NCBI GenBank assembly: GCA_024235395.1
Contig: JACKMK010000001.1
Span: forward strand, 124,001-188,000
Reading direction: 5' to 3'
DNA: 64,000 nucleotides
From: Chromatiaceae bacterium
GTDB lineage: Bacteria > Pseudomonadota > Gammaproteobacteria > Chromatiales > Chromatiaceae
In this document: positions 17,826 to 26,373 of the stretch, in pieces
Numbering within the stretch: position 1 is the stretch's first letter
Layout of the letters: every line of letters starts with the position of its first letter
The notes under the pieces: generated by a model
What the model saw: only the letters and a program-made list of their open reading frames with translations
Told to the model about the DNA's origin: nothing
Databases searched by the model: none
Made by a program: the position numbers and the translations under genes

Positions 17826-18337
17826 GCGGCGTCGGCCTTGAAGCTGCCAAAGTCCTGCACCTTGTAGTGTTCGCCACCGACGAACCTGTCGTACAGCAGA
17901 AACTCTTCGGCGGTCTGATACCCGGGAGCACGCAGGATCGGCTTGCCGTTCGGTTCCATGAAGTAGAAGAACGGCGTGCCGACGACCTTCAGGCGCACGC
18001 CCAGTTCCATCTCGGTGACACGTTCTCCGCTGGGTAGTCGCAGCCGTCTGCCGCTCTCTGAATCCACGTAAGCGAGCACGTAATTCGCGTTGTAACGCTC
18101 GATAACGCGCGGGTCGGTGAAGCTTTCGCGGTTGGTCCGCTCGCACGACGGGCAACCGTGGCGACCGAAGTAAAGGAACACCCGTTTCTGCTCCTTGGCG
18201 GCCGTCTTCAACGCCTCGTCGAACGGCAGGAATGTCCATTCCTGCGGCGGGTCGGCGCTCGCAGTCGCCGCCCAGGCGATCGACACACACAGGCAGAAGA
18301 CGATATGCACCACTGACGGCGATCGATGTTGCTGCAT
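17822..18337 (-). CDS. Periplasmic thioredoxin-fold protein (SoxW/DsbD-gamma-like)
   Basis: A 171-residue protein with a signal peptide (FCLCVSIAWAATASA) and a thioredoxin fold. The active site is GRHGCPSCERTNRESF (CPSC) and the cis-Pro is in VVGTPFFYFMEPNGKP. The sequence EEALKxAxxExKxVFLYF-like before the active site resembles SoxW and DUF255/thioredoxin_7 proteins that reduce periplasmic cysteines. It is translationally linked to the downstream beta-propeller gene and lies just after dsbB, pointing to periplasmic disulfide chemistry. ATG 18337 is the start. Confidence 0.84.
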   Translation of the reverse strand: MQQHRSPSVVHIVFCLCVSIAWAATASADPPQEWTFLPFDEALKTAAKEQKRVFLYFGRHGCPSCERTNRESFTDPRVIERYNANYVLAYVDSESGRRLRLPSGERVTEMELGVRLKVVGTPFFYFMEPNGKPILRAPGYQTAEEFLLYDRFVGGEHYKVQDFGSFKADAA

Positions 18338-18405
18338 GACCGGATTCCTCGTTGGTGCGCCCTGCCGGGCGATAGGAGCCGAATATACCCGATCTGCAGC
18401 GCCCA

Positions 18406-18933
18406 CTAGCCCCGCCGCCGACCGCTCAGATCGACCACGAACACCAGGGCCAGCACCGCCAGATAGACCGCAAACGCCACGCCGACCCACTCCGCCATCG
18501 TCAGCGACAGCCACTCCCACTGGATGTCGTCGCAGTAGCCGGTCGGCAGAAACATGCCGGGCCACCATTCGTCGAGACGCATCCAGGACGGAAACTCCGG
18601 CGAAAAGCTGCAGCTCAGGGCCGCCGTCTTGTCGACCTGGATACCGACGTGTTCGAGTGCCAGCCGCAACCCCCAGCCCGCGCTGATACCCCATAGGAGG
18701 TACCCGCCGAGCCTCACGATGAACGCAGCCGGGTAGAGCGCGCCGAACAAGCCGGCCAGCATCAGCCCAGCGACGGCAAGTCGCTCGTAGATGCACATCA
18801 CGCAGGGGTCGAGCTGCATGCCGTATTGGAACCACAGGGCCGCCAGCTCCAGCCCCAACGCGGTCGCCGCAAGCGCCAACCAGGACGAGCGCCGCTCGAC
18901 CCAGCGCCGCGACTTCGGCCTCTGCAATGGCAT
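18406..18933 (-). CDS. dsbB: Disulfide bond formation protein DsbB
   Basis: A 175-residue inner-membrane protein with four transmembrane helices that reoxidises DsbA using quinone. Both periplasmic Cys pairs are present: CVMC in MQLDPCVMCIYERLA, and the second pair in CSFSPEFPSW...LPTGYCDD. The C-terminal signature IQWEWLSLTMAEW is also typical. ATG 18933 has GGAGGG a few bases upstream. No dsbA is seen in the window. Confidence 0.95.
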   Translation of the reverse strand: MPLQRPKSRRWVERRSSWLALAATALGLELAALWFQYGMQLDPCVMCIYERLAVAGLMLAGLFGALYPAAFIVRLGGYLLWGISAGWGLRLALEHVGIQVDKTAALSCSFSPEFPSWMRLDEWWPGMFLPTGYCDDIQWEWLSLTMAEWVGVAFAVYLAVLALVFVVDLSGRRRG

Positions 18934-19024
18934 CGATTGTCCCTCCGCGCGACAGGCGCCGTTTTTCGTTGCTACGTCTGGCCGGCATGATACCCGTACC
19001 CCAGCCGTGATGCCGATCACCTGC

Positions 19025-20173
19025 TCAGGGCGCGGTACCGAGATCCTGCTCGACCATCCGCAGGATCGCCTCGAGCAGCGCCTCGCGCGGAAAGTCGTTG
19101 TGATTCACCAGGGTCGCACGCAACAGCGAATGGCTGCGCGCCACCGGTACCGCCAGTGCCCAATGGTCCGCATTCACGTAACCGATCAGGCGGCTGCCCG
19201 GTATGACCTGGTCGTAGAAGGTCACCTGGCTGTCGTTGCGTGCATCGATACGGGCCAGTTTCCTGTAACTCGGACGCAGCACGGCCGAGATGCGCGCCGG
19301 GTCAGGGAAGGTGACCAGGGAATAGTAGGGCACATCGGACGGCAGCGGATTTTCGGCAAGCCAGGCTTTGCGGGCCGCCGGCCGCAGGTCCTCGAGACCA
19401 CCGCCGTCGCCGGCGGTGCAGCGCGAGCCGGGCCAGTACTGCAGCAGGTTCACCTGCCACTGCTCGGCCTCGTTGGCCAGCGCCGAACCGCCGATCGCAC
19501 CTGCGGTGCTGACCACTGCGGCGATCCGCGGCCTGATCTCCGGGTAGGCGACGATCGCCTCGAGGATATCCGGCGCACCCTTCGAATAGCCCACCAGCAC
19601 GATGTCCGGTGATCCGCCGGGGTCCGATCGGCGCATCAGCGCATCGCGGATCTGGCGTGCGTTGTGGGCGCTCCCGGACAATGCATCGACCTGCAGCATC
19701 TCCGCGTCGTAACCGTACTGCCGCAGGTGCGTCGCGACGCTGCCAGAGGGATGCAGCCAGTCGGCGAAACAATCCCAACCGATCCCCGGTACGACGAGAG
19801 CGGTCAGCCGCCGCCGGGACTCACCCAGGTCGACCGGGGCCCCGCTCCCCGGCGGTTCCGTCCCCACCTCGACCAGCGCCTCGTCGCAGGGCCGATAGTC
19901 CGGAAGGTCCGCACCGCCGCGTCCGAGCACCGCACAGAAAATCTCGCGAAAACGCCCCCTTTTATCGACGACCCCGGCGCTTGCGGTCGGCGTCAACACC
20001 AAGGGTGGCGTATCGGTGGAGTACGGCAAAAGTGGCTTGGTGCCGCAGGCCGACAACAGCATACCGGCCAGCAAGAGTGGCACGAGACGCCACAGCTCGG
20101 CCGACGGGCGCAACGCGCGATCGGCACCCGAATCGGGCGCGCCCTGAGGTCTGGGGAGTTTAGGGGTTGGCAT
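19025..20173 (-). CDS. Lipoprotein with alpha/beta-hydrolase domain
   Basis: About 382 residues if started at ATG 20173, which overlaps the end of the upstream LssY_C gene by 14 bp. A lipobox (GMLLSAC) follows a hydrophobic segment, but about 30 polar residues precede it, so the start may be further in. The hydrolase part shows LTALVVPGIGWDCFADWL, the nucleophile elbow GYSKG (GxSxG) in IVLVGYSKGAPD, and a candidate His in VNADHWALAVP. It is the last gene of a three-gene lipoprotein unit with two LssY_C proteins. The substrate is unknown. Confidence 0.78.
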   Translation of the reverse strand: MPTPKLPRPQGAPDSGADRALRPSAELWRLVPLLLAGMLLSACGTKPLLPYSTDTPPLVLTPTASAGVVDKRGRFREIFCAVLGRGGADLPDYRPCDEALVEVGTEPPGSGAPVDLGESRRRLTALVVPGIGWDCFADWLHPSGSVATHLRQYGYDAEMLQVDALSGSAHNARQIRDALMRRSDPGGSPDIVLVGYSKGAPDILEAIVAYPEIRPRIAAVVSTAGAIGGSALANEAEQWQVNLLQYWPGSRCTAGDGGGLEDLRPAARKAWLAENPLPSDVPYYSLVTFPDPARISAVLRPSYRKLARIDARNDSQVTFYDQVIPGSRLIGYVNADHWALAVPVARSHSLLRATLVNHNDFPREALLEAILRMVEQDLGTAP

Positions 20174-21068
20174 GCGCATCATCCTGAAGTCTGGCGGCGT
20201 CGACACGGTCCTGAAGGTACGGAACCCAGTCGAGGAGTTCGATGTCCGACAGCGCCAGCGGCCGGGTAGAGATAAACAGCACCGCACGCAGACCGTCGCT
20301 GGCATAGTGCGCATCCGCCCCCGATGGGCCGGCGACGACGCCGTTGACGAATCCGAGCCGCGCCAGTCCGCCCGAGTAGATCAGATCCTGAATCAACAGG
20401 TTGCGCGCCTCATCGACCAGCGGGTGCAAGACCGTTCCGGCGCGATCGACATCGGCGAACCGTCCACCCGACGGCCTGCCCACCTGGCCAAGGAACACCG
20501 GTTGGCCGCGGAAGGTGAATGACGCCAGCCACAGGCGCAGCCACTGCGAGGTCGCACCTCTTTCGTGGCCCTTGTCCGCAACAAAATCCGGTGGTCGTCC
20601 GGCGTATGCCTGACCGTCGTCGCCGGCGAAGACAGCACGCCGGTAGCCACGCCTCACCACCGCCGCGGCAATGTCCTCGAGACCGCCGATCATCACGAGA
20701 TTGAGGGGATCGCCCCCGCGCATCCCGCCCGCCACGTCTGCACAGCACGGCAGTTGCTCGAGCGCGTCGCGCAGGGCCTGGGGGGCGGTGAAATCCTTGC
20801 CGGCCTGCGCGGCCAGTTGCGTACGCACCCGCTGTACCGGGCTGTCCGATGCGTCGTCCGGGATGGGCAGAAACAGCGTGAACGGAACCAGATGCCGCAC
20901 CCCGAGGAGATCGACGTTCAGCACCTTGGTGCGGTGATGTCGATTGGTGAACAGGATACCGCTGCGAGTGGATTGCGGCGGGATCGGGTTCTCGAAGGCC
21001 AGTGCGTTCAGATGTGCATCGATCGCGGCATTTCGCTGTGGGGAAAGCTTGCCATGGAACGACCATGC
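20160..21068 (-). pseudogene. C-terminal part of LssY_C-type lipoprotein gene split by the IS256-family element
   Basis: Codes for about 300 residues of the interrupted protein, including the LssY_C core: LEQLPCCADVAGG, GDPLNLVMIGGLEDIAAAVVRRGY and FRGQPVFLGQVGRPSGG. It has no start of its own before the IS end; a frame that begins inside the IS (near 21101) could give a short, signal-less product. Removing the IS and one copy of the target duplication joins 22393 to 21059 in frame and restores a 422-codon gene. The full-length relative next door (22755-24047) shows that LAWSFHGK continues directly from SPLEVAWS. Confidence 0.85.
21060..21068. repeat. Left copy of the 9-bp target-site duplication
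   Basis: CGACCATGC, identical to 22393-22401, directly flanks the IS256-family element. IS256 elements usually duplicate 8-9 bp. Confidence 0.88.
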
Positions 21069-22392
21069 GAGCCTGTCAGGAATTTTGTGTTTGTGAGCCA
21101 TACTGACTCCCGCAAGGGAAGGAGCAAGTATGGCGAAGAAGACTACCCCGGCGTTCAGCGCCGAGATGCTTGATCAACTGCTTGATGGCCAGGACCCGAC
21201 GACGGTGCTGCGCTCGGATGGGCTGATCGGCGATCTTAAGAAAGCCCTGGCCGAGCGCATGCTCAATGCCGAGTTGGATGTCCACCTCGACTCCGAGGCT
21301 GAGCAAGCAGCAGGTAACCACCGCAACGGTTCGAGCCAGAAGAGGGTGCTCAGCGACGACGGCGAGCTGGTCCTGTCGATCCCGCGCGACCGCCACGGTC
21401 GCTTTGATCCAGCGCTGATTCGCAAGTACCAGCGCCGCTTTCCAGGCTTCGACGAGAAGATCATTGCGCTATATGCCCGTGGCATGAGCACCCGTGATAT
21501 CCAGGCCCACGTCGGCGAGCTCTACGGTGTGACGATCTCACCCGACCTGGTTTCAGCGGTGACCGATTCGGTCATCGATGAGGTCCGTGCCTGGCAGTCT
21601 CGCCCCCTGGAATCGACCTACGCCATCGTGTTCTTCGATGCGCTACGGGTGAAGATCCGCGACGAGGGTATGGTCCGCAACAAAGCGGTTTACCTTGCCA
21701 TCGGCGTGCGCTGCTCTGGCCACAAAGAGGTGCTGGGGCTATGGATCGAGCAAACCGAGGGCGCCAAGTTTTGGCTGCGGGTGATGAACGAACTGAAAGC
21801 CCGCGGCGTCGGAGACATCCTGATTGCCGTGGTCGACGGCCTCAAAGGCTTTCCCGACGCGATCACGGCAGTTTTTCCGGATACCGTCGTCCAGACCTGC
21901 ATCGTCCACCTGATCCGTAACTCGATCCAGCTGGCGTCCTGGAAGGATCGCAAGGCGCTCGCTGCGGCGCTCAAGCCGATCTACCAAGCCGACCATGCCG
22001 AGGCCGCTGAGCAGGCGCTGAGCGACTATGAGAACGGCCCTTGGGGTGAGCGTTTCCCAACGGTGGCACAGAGCTGGCGACGCAACTGGGAGCACGTCAT
22101 CCCGTTCTTTGCCTTTGCCGCGCCGGTGCGCAAAATCATCTACACGACCAACGCCATCGAGAGTTTGCACAGTGGCGTACGCAAGAGCATCCGCAACAAG
22201 GGGCACTTCCCGAACGACGAGGCCGCCAGCAAACTGATCTGGCTGGCGTTGCGCAACATCACGGTGAAGTGGAAAAATCCACCCATCGCTTGGGCCGCGG
22301 CAAAAGCCCAGTTCGCTATTCAATTCGGTGACCGATTCACCCTGGATGGCTGATTAACTGAAACGGCTCACACACAAAAATTCTGACACCAC
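21069..22392 (+). mobile_element. IS256-family insertion sequence, about 1324 bp, complete
   Basis: Bounded by a perfect 9-bp direct repeat. Imperfect terminal inverted repeats are visible at 21069-21099 and 22365-22392; they share TGTCAG, AATTTT, GTGT and TGTGAGCC blocks with one-base gaps. It contains one intact transposase gene and little else. It lies inside an LssY_C-type lipoprotein gene, in the opposite orientation. The size is normal for the family. Confidence 0.9.
21130..22353 (+). CDS. IS256-family transposase (DDE, Mutator-like)
   Basis: A 407-residue, intact transposase. The candidate DDE residues are Asp in IVFFDALRVKIRDEG, Asp in AVVDGLKGFPDAI and Glu in YTTNAIESLHSGVRK; CIVHLIRNS between them matches the C/H motif of Mutator-type transposases. 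The N-terminal DNA-binding region (ARGMSTRDIQAHVGELYG) contains a helix-turn-helix. There is no frameshift or stop, so the element may still move. AAGGAAGGAG lies upstream of ATG 21130. Confidence 0.95.
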   Translation: MAKKTTPAFSAEMLDQLLDGQDPTTVLRSDGLIGDLKKALAERMLNAELDVHLDSEAEQAAGNHRNGSSQKRVLSDDGELVLSIPRDRHGRFDPALIRKYQRRFPGFDEKIIALYARGMSTRDIQAHVGELYGVTISPDLVSAVTDSVIDEVRAWQSRPLESTYAIVFFDALRVKIRDEGMVRNKAVYLAIGVRCSGHKEVLGLWIEQTEGAKFWLRVMNELKARGVGDILIAVVDGLKGFPDAITAVFPDTVVQTCIVHLIRNSIQLASWKDRKALAAALKPIYQADHAEAAEQALSDYENGPWGERFPTVAQSWRRNWEHVIPFFAFAAPVRKIIYTTNAIESLHSGVRKSIRNKGHFPNDEAASKLIWLALRNITVKWKNPPIAWAAAKAQFAIQFGDRFTLDG

Positions 22393-22401
22393 CGACCATG
22401 C
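22393..22401. repeat. Right copy of the 9-bp target-site duplication
   Basis: CGACCATGC, identical to the copy at 21060-21068, on the other side of the element. Confidence 0.88.
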
Positions 22402-22758
22402 AACCTCGAGGGGCGAAAAATAGTCCGGATCGGTGCCGGCCCGCAACAGCCAGTAGGTCTGTGGCGTCGGATTTTCGATCTCGACCCATACCGGCTGCAC
22501 ACCCGACCCGTTCACGTCGAGCCCGAACAGGGAACGACTCTCATCGCTGCTCAAGACCGCAGCGCGCATCTGGATGTCGCCGTGCGTTGCGCGCAATGCA
22601 CGTGACCGCAGCGACGCGACGTCTCCCGTCGGTGCCTGCCAGGTCGCGCATCCTGCCATCCACACGCAGCACAGCGCGAGCAAGCCAGCTGCGACGAAAC
22701 GCTTCCGGTACCGGTTCGTCGTCACAACCGATCGATGGACTGCAGAGTGAAATGTCAC
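22393..22758 (-). pseudogene. N-terminal part of the IS-interrupted LssY_C-type lipoprotein gene
   Basis: Codes for the first 122 residues: a lipoprotein signal (FVAAGLLALCCVWMAGC) and a region matching the N-terminus of the adjacent paralogue, for example SLFGLDVNGSGVQPVWVEIEN against SLYGVPLAAKGIQPVWIEVDN. The frame runs on into the IS right end and stops at 22354 after about 12 foreign residues. Its ATG overlaps the stop of the upstream paralogue (ATGA), so the two genes were translationally coupled. No inactivating change other than the IS is seen. Confidence 0.85.
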
Positions 22759-24047
22759 CGATGTTTCCCCTCGAGCTGCCGATCGATGAATCCCCCGCTA
22801 CGCCGCCGCCATGGCAGGAACTCGATCTCACCGAGCGACTTCGGATAGCTGCCGAACAACAGCACGACGCGCAGACCATCGGTGTAGTACGGATCTGTGG
22901 TGAGATTGCCGCGCGGCGCCGACGGTGGCGCCTCGCCGACCCCCCCGACCAGACCGATGGCGCCAAGATTCTGCGAATAGGCCATGTCCTCGATCAGCGC
23001 GGTACGGGCCTCGTCCACATCCGGATCGATCTTGTGGGTCGTCAGGTAGGGAGAATGGATCGTGAGCCGACTGCCGATATCGCGGCTGATCTGTCCCACC
23101 CAGACCGGCTGACCGCGGTAGCGCATGGGGCTTAGCCACAACCGCAGGTGATTGCGTTGGTGGATATTGTCCCGGGCGCGTTGCAGCGCGAGATCCTGCT
23201 GCCGCCCGAACAGGTATAGCGGGCTGACCGGCGCATAGGGGTAGCGGTCGCCGAGCAACGCCGATTTCGCCATCTGGGTGACCGATCCCAACCAGGTCTG
23301 CTCGGTCGGTCGCCAGCCTCGGCGGACCAACGCAGGAAACGCGTCCTTTACGCCACCGATGACCACCAGGTTCACCGGATCCCCAAGCCGGGTCCCATGG
23401 CGGTTGCTGACGCAACACGGCAGCCTCTCCAGCGCGTCGCGGAACGCGTCGTCGTCCGTGTAGTCGACGACCTGGTCGGCTGCATACAGCCGCGGCAAGG
23501 TATGCTCGATCTCGGCATAATCCGCGCGAAAGCCGGGCACCCGGTTGAACAGCGAGAACGAACGCAGGTCGCCACTGGTCACCAGGTCCACCTGTACAAT
23601 CTTCAGTCCCTGGTCGAGGTGCGTCAGGACGAAACCGGATACCTTGCGTGCCGGGGGAACGGGGTTGTGAAACGCAAGCCGCTGGAAACGTTCCGCAACT
23701 TTGCCGCCACCCTCCTGGCCGGCAAACGCCTCAGCGGCTTCCGACGCCGGAAAGAAATGCGGGTCCATACCGGTGAACATCAGCCAGTACGGCCGGTCGC
23801 TTTGGTTGTCGACCTCTATCCAGACCGGCTGAATACCCTTGGCGGCAAGCGGCACGCCGTACAGGGATTCGCCCTCGTCCGCCGACAGGACGCTGGTCGC
23901 GACGGTCACACCGCTTTCGCTGGCGGTCACCAGGCGCTGCTTGAAGTCGCCCGTGGCATGCACCGGCTCCGCGCCGAGCGATGCGCATCCCGCCAGTCCC
24001 AGCGCACCGAGTACACCAAGCACAGCTGCAACGATAAAGCGAATCAC
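22755..24047 (-). CDS. LssY_C-type lipoprotein, full-length paralogue
   Basis: About 430 residues from GTG 24047 (TTG 24065 is an alternative). A short signal with lipobox (LGALGLAGC) sends it to the envelope. The N-terminal half contains PVWIEVDNQSDRPYWLMFTG; the C-terminal half is LssY_C-like: LERLPCCVSNRHGT, GDPVNLVVIGGVKDAFPALVRRGW, and RYRGQPVWVGQISRDIG. LssY_C is named from a Legionella protein and its biochemistry is not established. It begins a unit of two LssY_C lipoproteins and a hydrolase lipoprotein. Confidence 0.82.
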   Translation of the reverse strand: MIRFIVAAVLGVLGALGLAGCASLGAEPVHATGDFKQRLVTASESGVTVATSVLSADEGESLYGVPLAAKGIQPVWIEVDNQSDRPYWLMFTGMDPHFFPASEAAEAFAGQEGGGKVAERFQRLAFHNPVPPARKVSGFVLTHLDQGLKIVQVDLVTSGDLRSFSLFNRVPGFRADYAEIEHTLPRLYAADQVVDYTDDDAFRDALERLPCCVSNRHGTRLGDPVNLVVIGGVKDAFPALVRRGWRPTEQTWLGSVTQMAKSALLGDRYPYAPVSPLYLFGRQQDLALQRARDNIHQRNHLRLWLSPMRYRGQPVWVGQISRDIGSRLTIHSPYLTTHKIDPDVDEARTALIEDMAYSQNLGAIGLVGGVGEAPPSAPRGNLTTDPYYTDGLRVVLLFGSYPKSLGEIEFLPWRRRSGGFIDRQLEGKHR

Positions 24048-24214
24048 GATCGGCAGTACTCCCAAGCCGGCGCGCTCATCGCGAGGCCGGAAAAGATTGA
24101 CTCCATCGACCTTCGAACTATAGGTCGCAAAACGTGCTATCGCCTATCTGGCCGATCGCAGTGTGTCGCCGGGGGGGCGCCATCGGACCGAACGGGCGAC
24201 GGCTACGCGGCCCG

Positions 24215-25195
24215 TCAAAAGGATGCCGCGAGACCAAGCGAAAAACCCCTGACGTTTTCTCCGAACACGTAACGCCCGACGATGCGGGTGCGGGTGATCA
24301 CCACCGGGTAGGCGCTCGAATCGAATTCAATGCCGGCACCCAGTGACGTCAGCGCGTCGAAACCCAAGGCTCCGCTCTGGGCGCCATAGTAGCGGGTGTG
24401 CGAGGTCTCGAGCACGTAACGCAATGGACGTTGCATCAGCTGGATCCCGGTCGGCGCTCGCCAGCGTGCCCAAACACCCGCGCTGTTGGTTTCCGATTCG
24501 CCGTCCAGGCCGGAGGTGGTGCCGCCGATCGACCTCAGACCGATGTAGGAATAACGCAGCTCGACGTCGACCTCGTAGTCGTCACGGATCAGTTCGTAGT
24601 CGAGCATCAGTGAACCACCCAGTCCGTAGGCGCCCATCCGGCCGCCGTCGACGATCTCGAACTCGGTATCGAATCGGTCGTTGACGATTGCCTGCGCGAT
24701 GGTCGCGTCGGTCGCGACATAACCGAGGGTAAAGTTGAAAATCGGCCGTACGACCAGGGAGCCGTCTGCATTCACGGGAAAATCCCAGCCGACGCCGCCG
24801 GTGGCGGCAAACGAATTCCATTTGACCGGAATACGGCGTTGCTCCCCGCCACGCGAGGCGATGAACACGGGGTCGTAGCGGTTGTATCCCAGCGTGCCTT
24901 CGAGGTACAGGGGCACACTGCGGCTGACCGTGAAACCACCGCCCAGGGTGGTCTGCCAGATACCCGGATTGCCCTCCGACAGGTTGTCGTTACGGATCGT
25001 CAGCGAGGCCGTCGTGACATCCGGCAGCACGGTGAACGACATCAACGTGAGCGCGCCATCGGCAATCTGCTTGAGATCGGCGTGCGAGACACCCAACTGC
25101 CAGCTGTCCGCGGATCGTACGGAAAGACTCGTAAAAATCAGGCAAGCGGCACTTGCCGCTATCGCAAACCCCATCGGATGTCGCGCGCCTGCCAC
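24215..25195 (-). CDS. Predicted outer-membrane beta-barrel protein
   Basis: 326 residues from GTG 25195, or 319 from ATG 25174. It has a signal peptide (FAIAASAACLIFTSLSVRSA), many alternating beta strands (GSLMLDYELIRDDYEVDVEL, VELRYSYIGLRS) and a C-terminal Phe preceded by GFSLGLAASF, the usual Bam-recognition pattern. No family was recognised. It lies 167 bp upstream of the LssY_C unit on the same strand. Confidence 0.75.
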   Translation of the reverse strand: MAGARHPMGFAIAASAACLIFTSLSVRSADSWQLGVSHADLKQIADGALTLMSFTVLPDVTTASLTIRNDNLSEGNPGIWQTTLGGGFTVSRSVPLYLEGTLGYNRYDPVFIASRGGEQRRIPVKWNSFAATGGVGWDFPVNADGSLVVRPIFNFTLGYVATDATIAQAIVNDRFDTEFEIVDGGRMGAYGLGGSLMLDYELIRDDYEVDVELRYSYIGLRSIGGTTSGLDGESETNSAGVWARWRAPTGIQLMQRPLRYVLETSHTRYYGAQSGALGFDALTSLGAGIEFDSSAYPVVITRTRIVGRYVFGENVRGFSLGLAASF

Positions 25196-25373
25196 CGTCT
25201 AACCGAAACCTTTGCTTGCCTGTTCAAACCCAAACGAGGTATCGAGTGGTGACCTTGGGAACATTGCGGACAACGCCGGTGCACTCTGCCCGGCCGGTGT
25301 CCCGGTTGCCCGTGCGGGCCCACGCCAAACGACCGTCACCCCGACCGACCACCATCACCCGGCCGGGATGGCG

Positions 25374-25643
25374 CTATCGGGTCAGCTCGGGCGCAAATAC
25401 CTGCTTGACGATTTCCATCTGATCGGCCGGCAGCTCGCGGAGTGCCGCTGTCGTGTCCACACGCTGCACCGGACGACTCTCCACGACCCGAACGCTGGCC
25501 TGCGGCACCGTCGCAGCCAGTCTGCCGGTACCTTCGCCCATCACGATGCGCAGATACAGCGCGATCGCGAGCGCCAACAGGAGCAGCACAATCAGTTTGG
25601 AGAACCACCCGCTGCCAGAGGTAGATTGCTTTGCGGTCGACAT
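25374..25643 (-). CDS. Small single-span membrane protein, unknown function
   Basis: An 89-residue protein with one transmembrane helix at about 16-35 (LIVLLLLALAIALYLRIVMG) and a polar C-terminal part predicted to be periplasmic. GAGGGG just before the ATG at 25643 favours this start over the GTG six bases earlier. No family was recognised. Confidence 0.6.
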   Translation of the reverse strand: MSTAKQSTSGSGWFSKLIVLLLLALAIALYLRIVMGEGTGRLAATVPQASVRVVESRPVQRVDTTAALRELPADQMEIVKQVFAPELTR

Positions 25644-25692
25644 GTTCACCCCTCAGATTCGATTTTTCGCCAATCTCTCGCCGGATTATCGC

Positions 25693-26373
25693 CTATCGTG
25701 AGGTTTCTCTCACCAGGGTCTTGTAAATCCACGCATGGACCTGGCCGGTTGCCGAGGGTAGCACCACCATCAGCCAATCCGCGCGACGTCCGATGACCCT
25801 GAGCGTCGTGTCCTGATCCAGCTGGGCGACGACCCGGTGTTCGGTCCCGGGTCCGGCCCGCACATTGATGCGATCGCCTTTGACGGTCGCAGTCCAGCCA
25901 AACCAGGATTCCTTGGCGATCTCGGGGTGCCGTTCCAGCAGGTGAACCGTTGAATCGCCGTTCAACTGCACCAGGATGTCCCGCGCGTCCTGGTGTCCCT
26001 GCCGCGCGGCCGCCAGATACCAATTGATCGCCTCGTCGAGGTCCTTCTTCATGCCCTCGCCGGTCGTGTAAGCCAGCCCGACGGCAAACTGCGCATCCGC
26101 ATGTCCCTGCCGCGCCGCCTCGCCCCACCACGCCAGGGCCTGTTCGATGTCGACCGACATGCCATTGCCATTGGCGAACAGCCACCCGAGGTGATATTGC
26201 GCCTCGGCATAGCCACGCTCGGCCAGCGGCCGCCAGCGACAATACGCCTCGGCATAGTTGCCCTCGCGCAACGCCTTCATCCCGGCCTCGAACTGGCTCG
26301 GGCTGTTACCCGCACCGCAACCACCGCACAACACCAAGATCAGCAACGTGGTCGGCGCGAGTGCCGATCTCAT
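25693..26373 (-). CDS. Sel1-repeat lipoprotein with C-terminal SH3 domain
   Basis: 226 residues. The lipobox is LCGGC, after a short signal (MRSALAPTTLLILV). Three Sel1/TPR-like repeats follow (AEAQYHLGWLFANGNG, ADAQFAVGLAYTTGEG, HQDARDILVQL), then a bacterial SH3 domain (DRINVRAGPGTEHRVVAQL). Sel1 proteins act as scaffolds and the SH3 fold often binds peptidoglycan or peptides. The ATG overlaps the stop of the upstream phosphorylase gene (ATGA). Confidence 0.85.
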   Translation of the reverse strand: MRSALAPTTLLILVLCGGCGAGNSPSQFEAGMKALREGNYAEAYCRWRPLAERGYAEAQYHLGWLFANGNGMSVDIEQALAWWGEAARQGHADAQFAVGLAYTTGEGMKKDLDEAINWYLAAARQGHQDARDILVQLNGDSTVHLLERHPEIAKESWFGWTATVKGDRINVRAGPGTEHRVVAQLDQDTTLRVIGRRADWLMVVLPSATGQVHAWIYKTLVRETSR

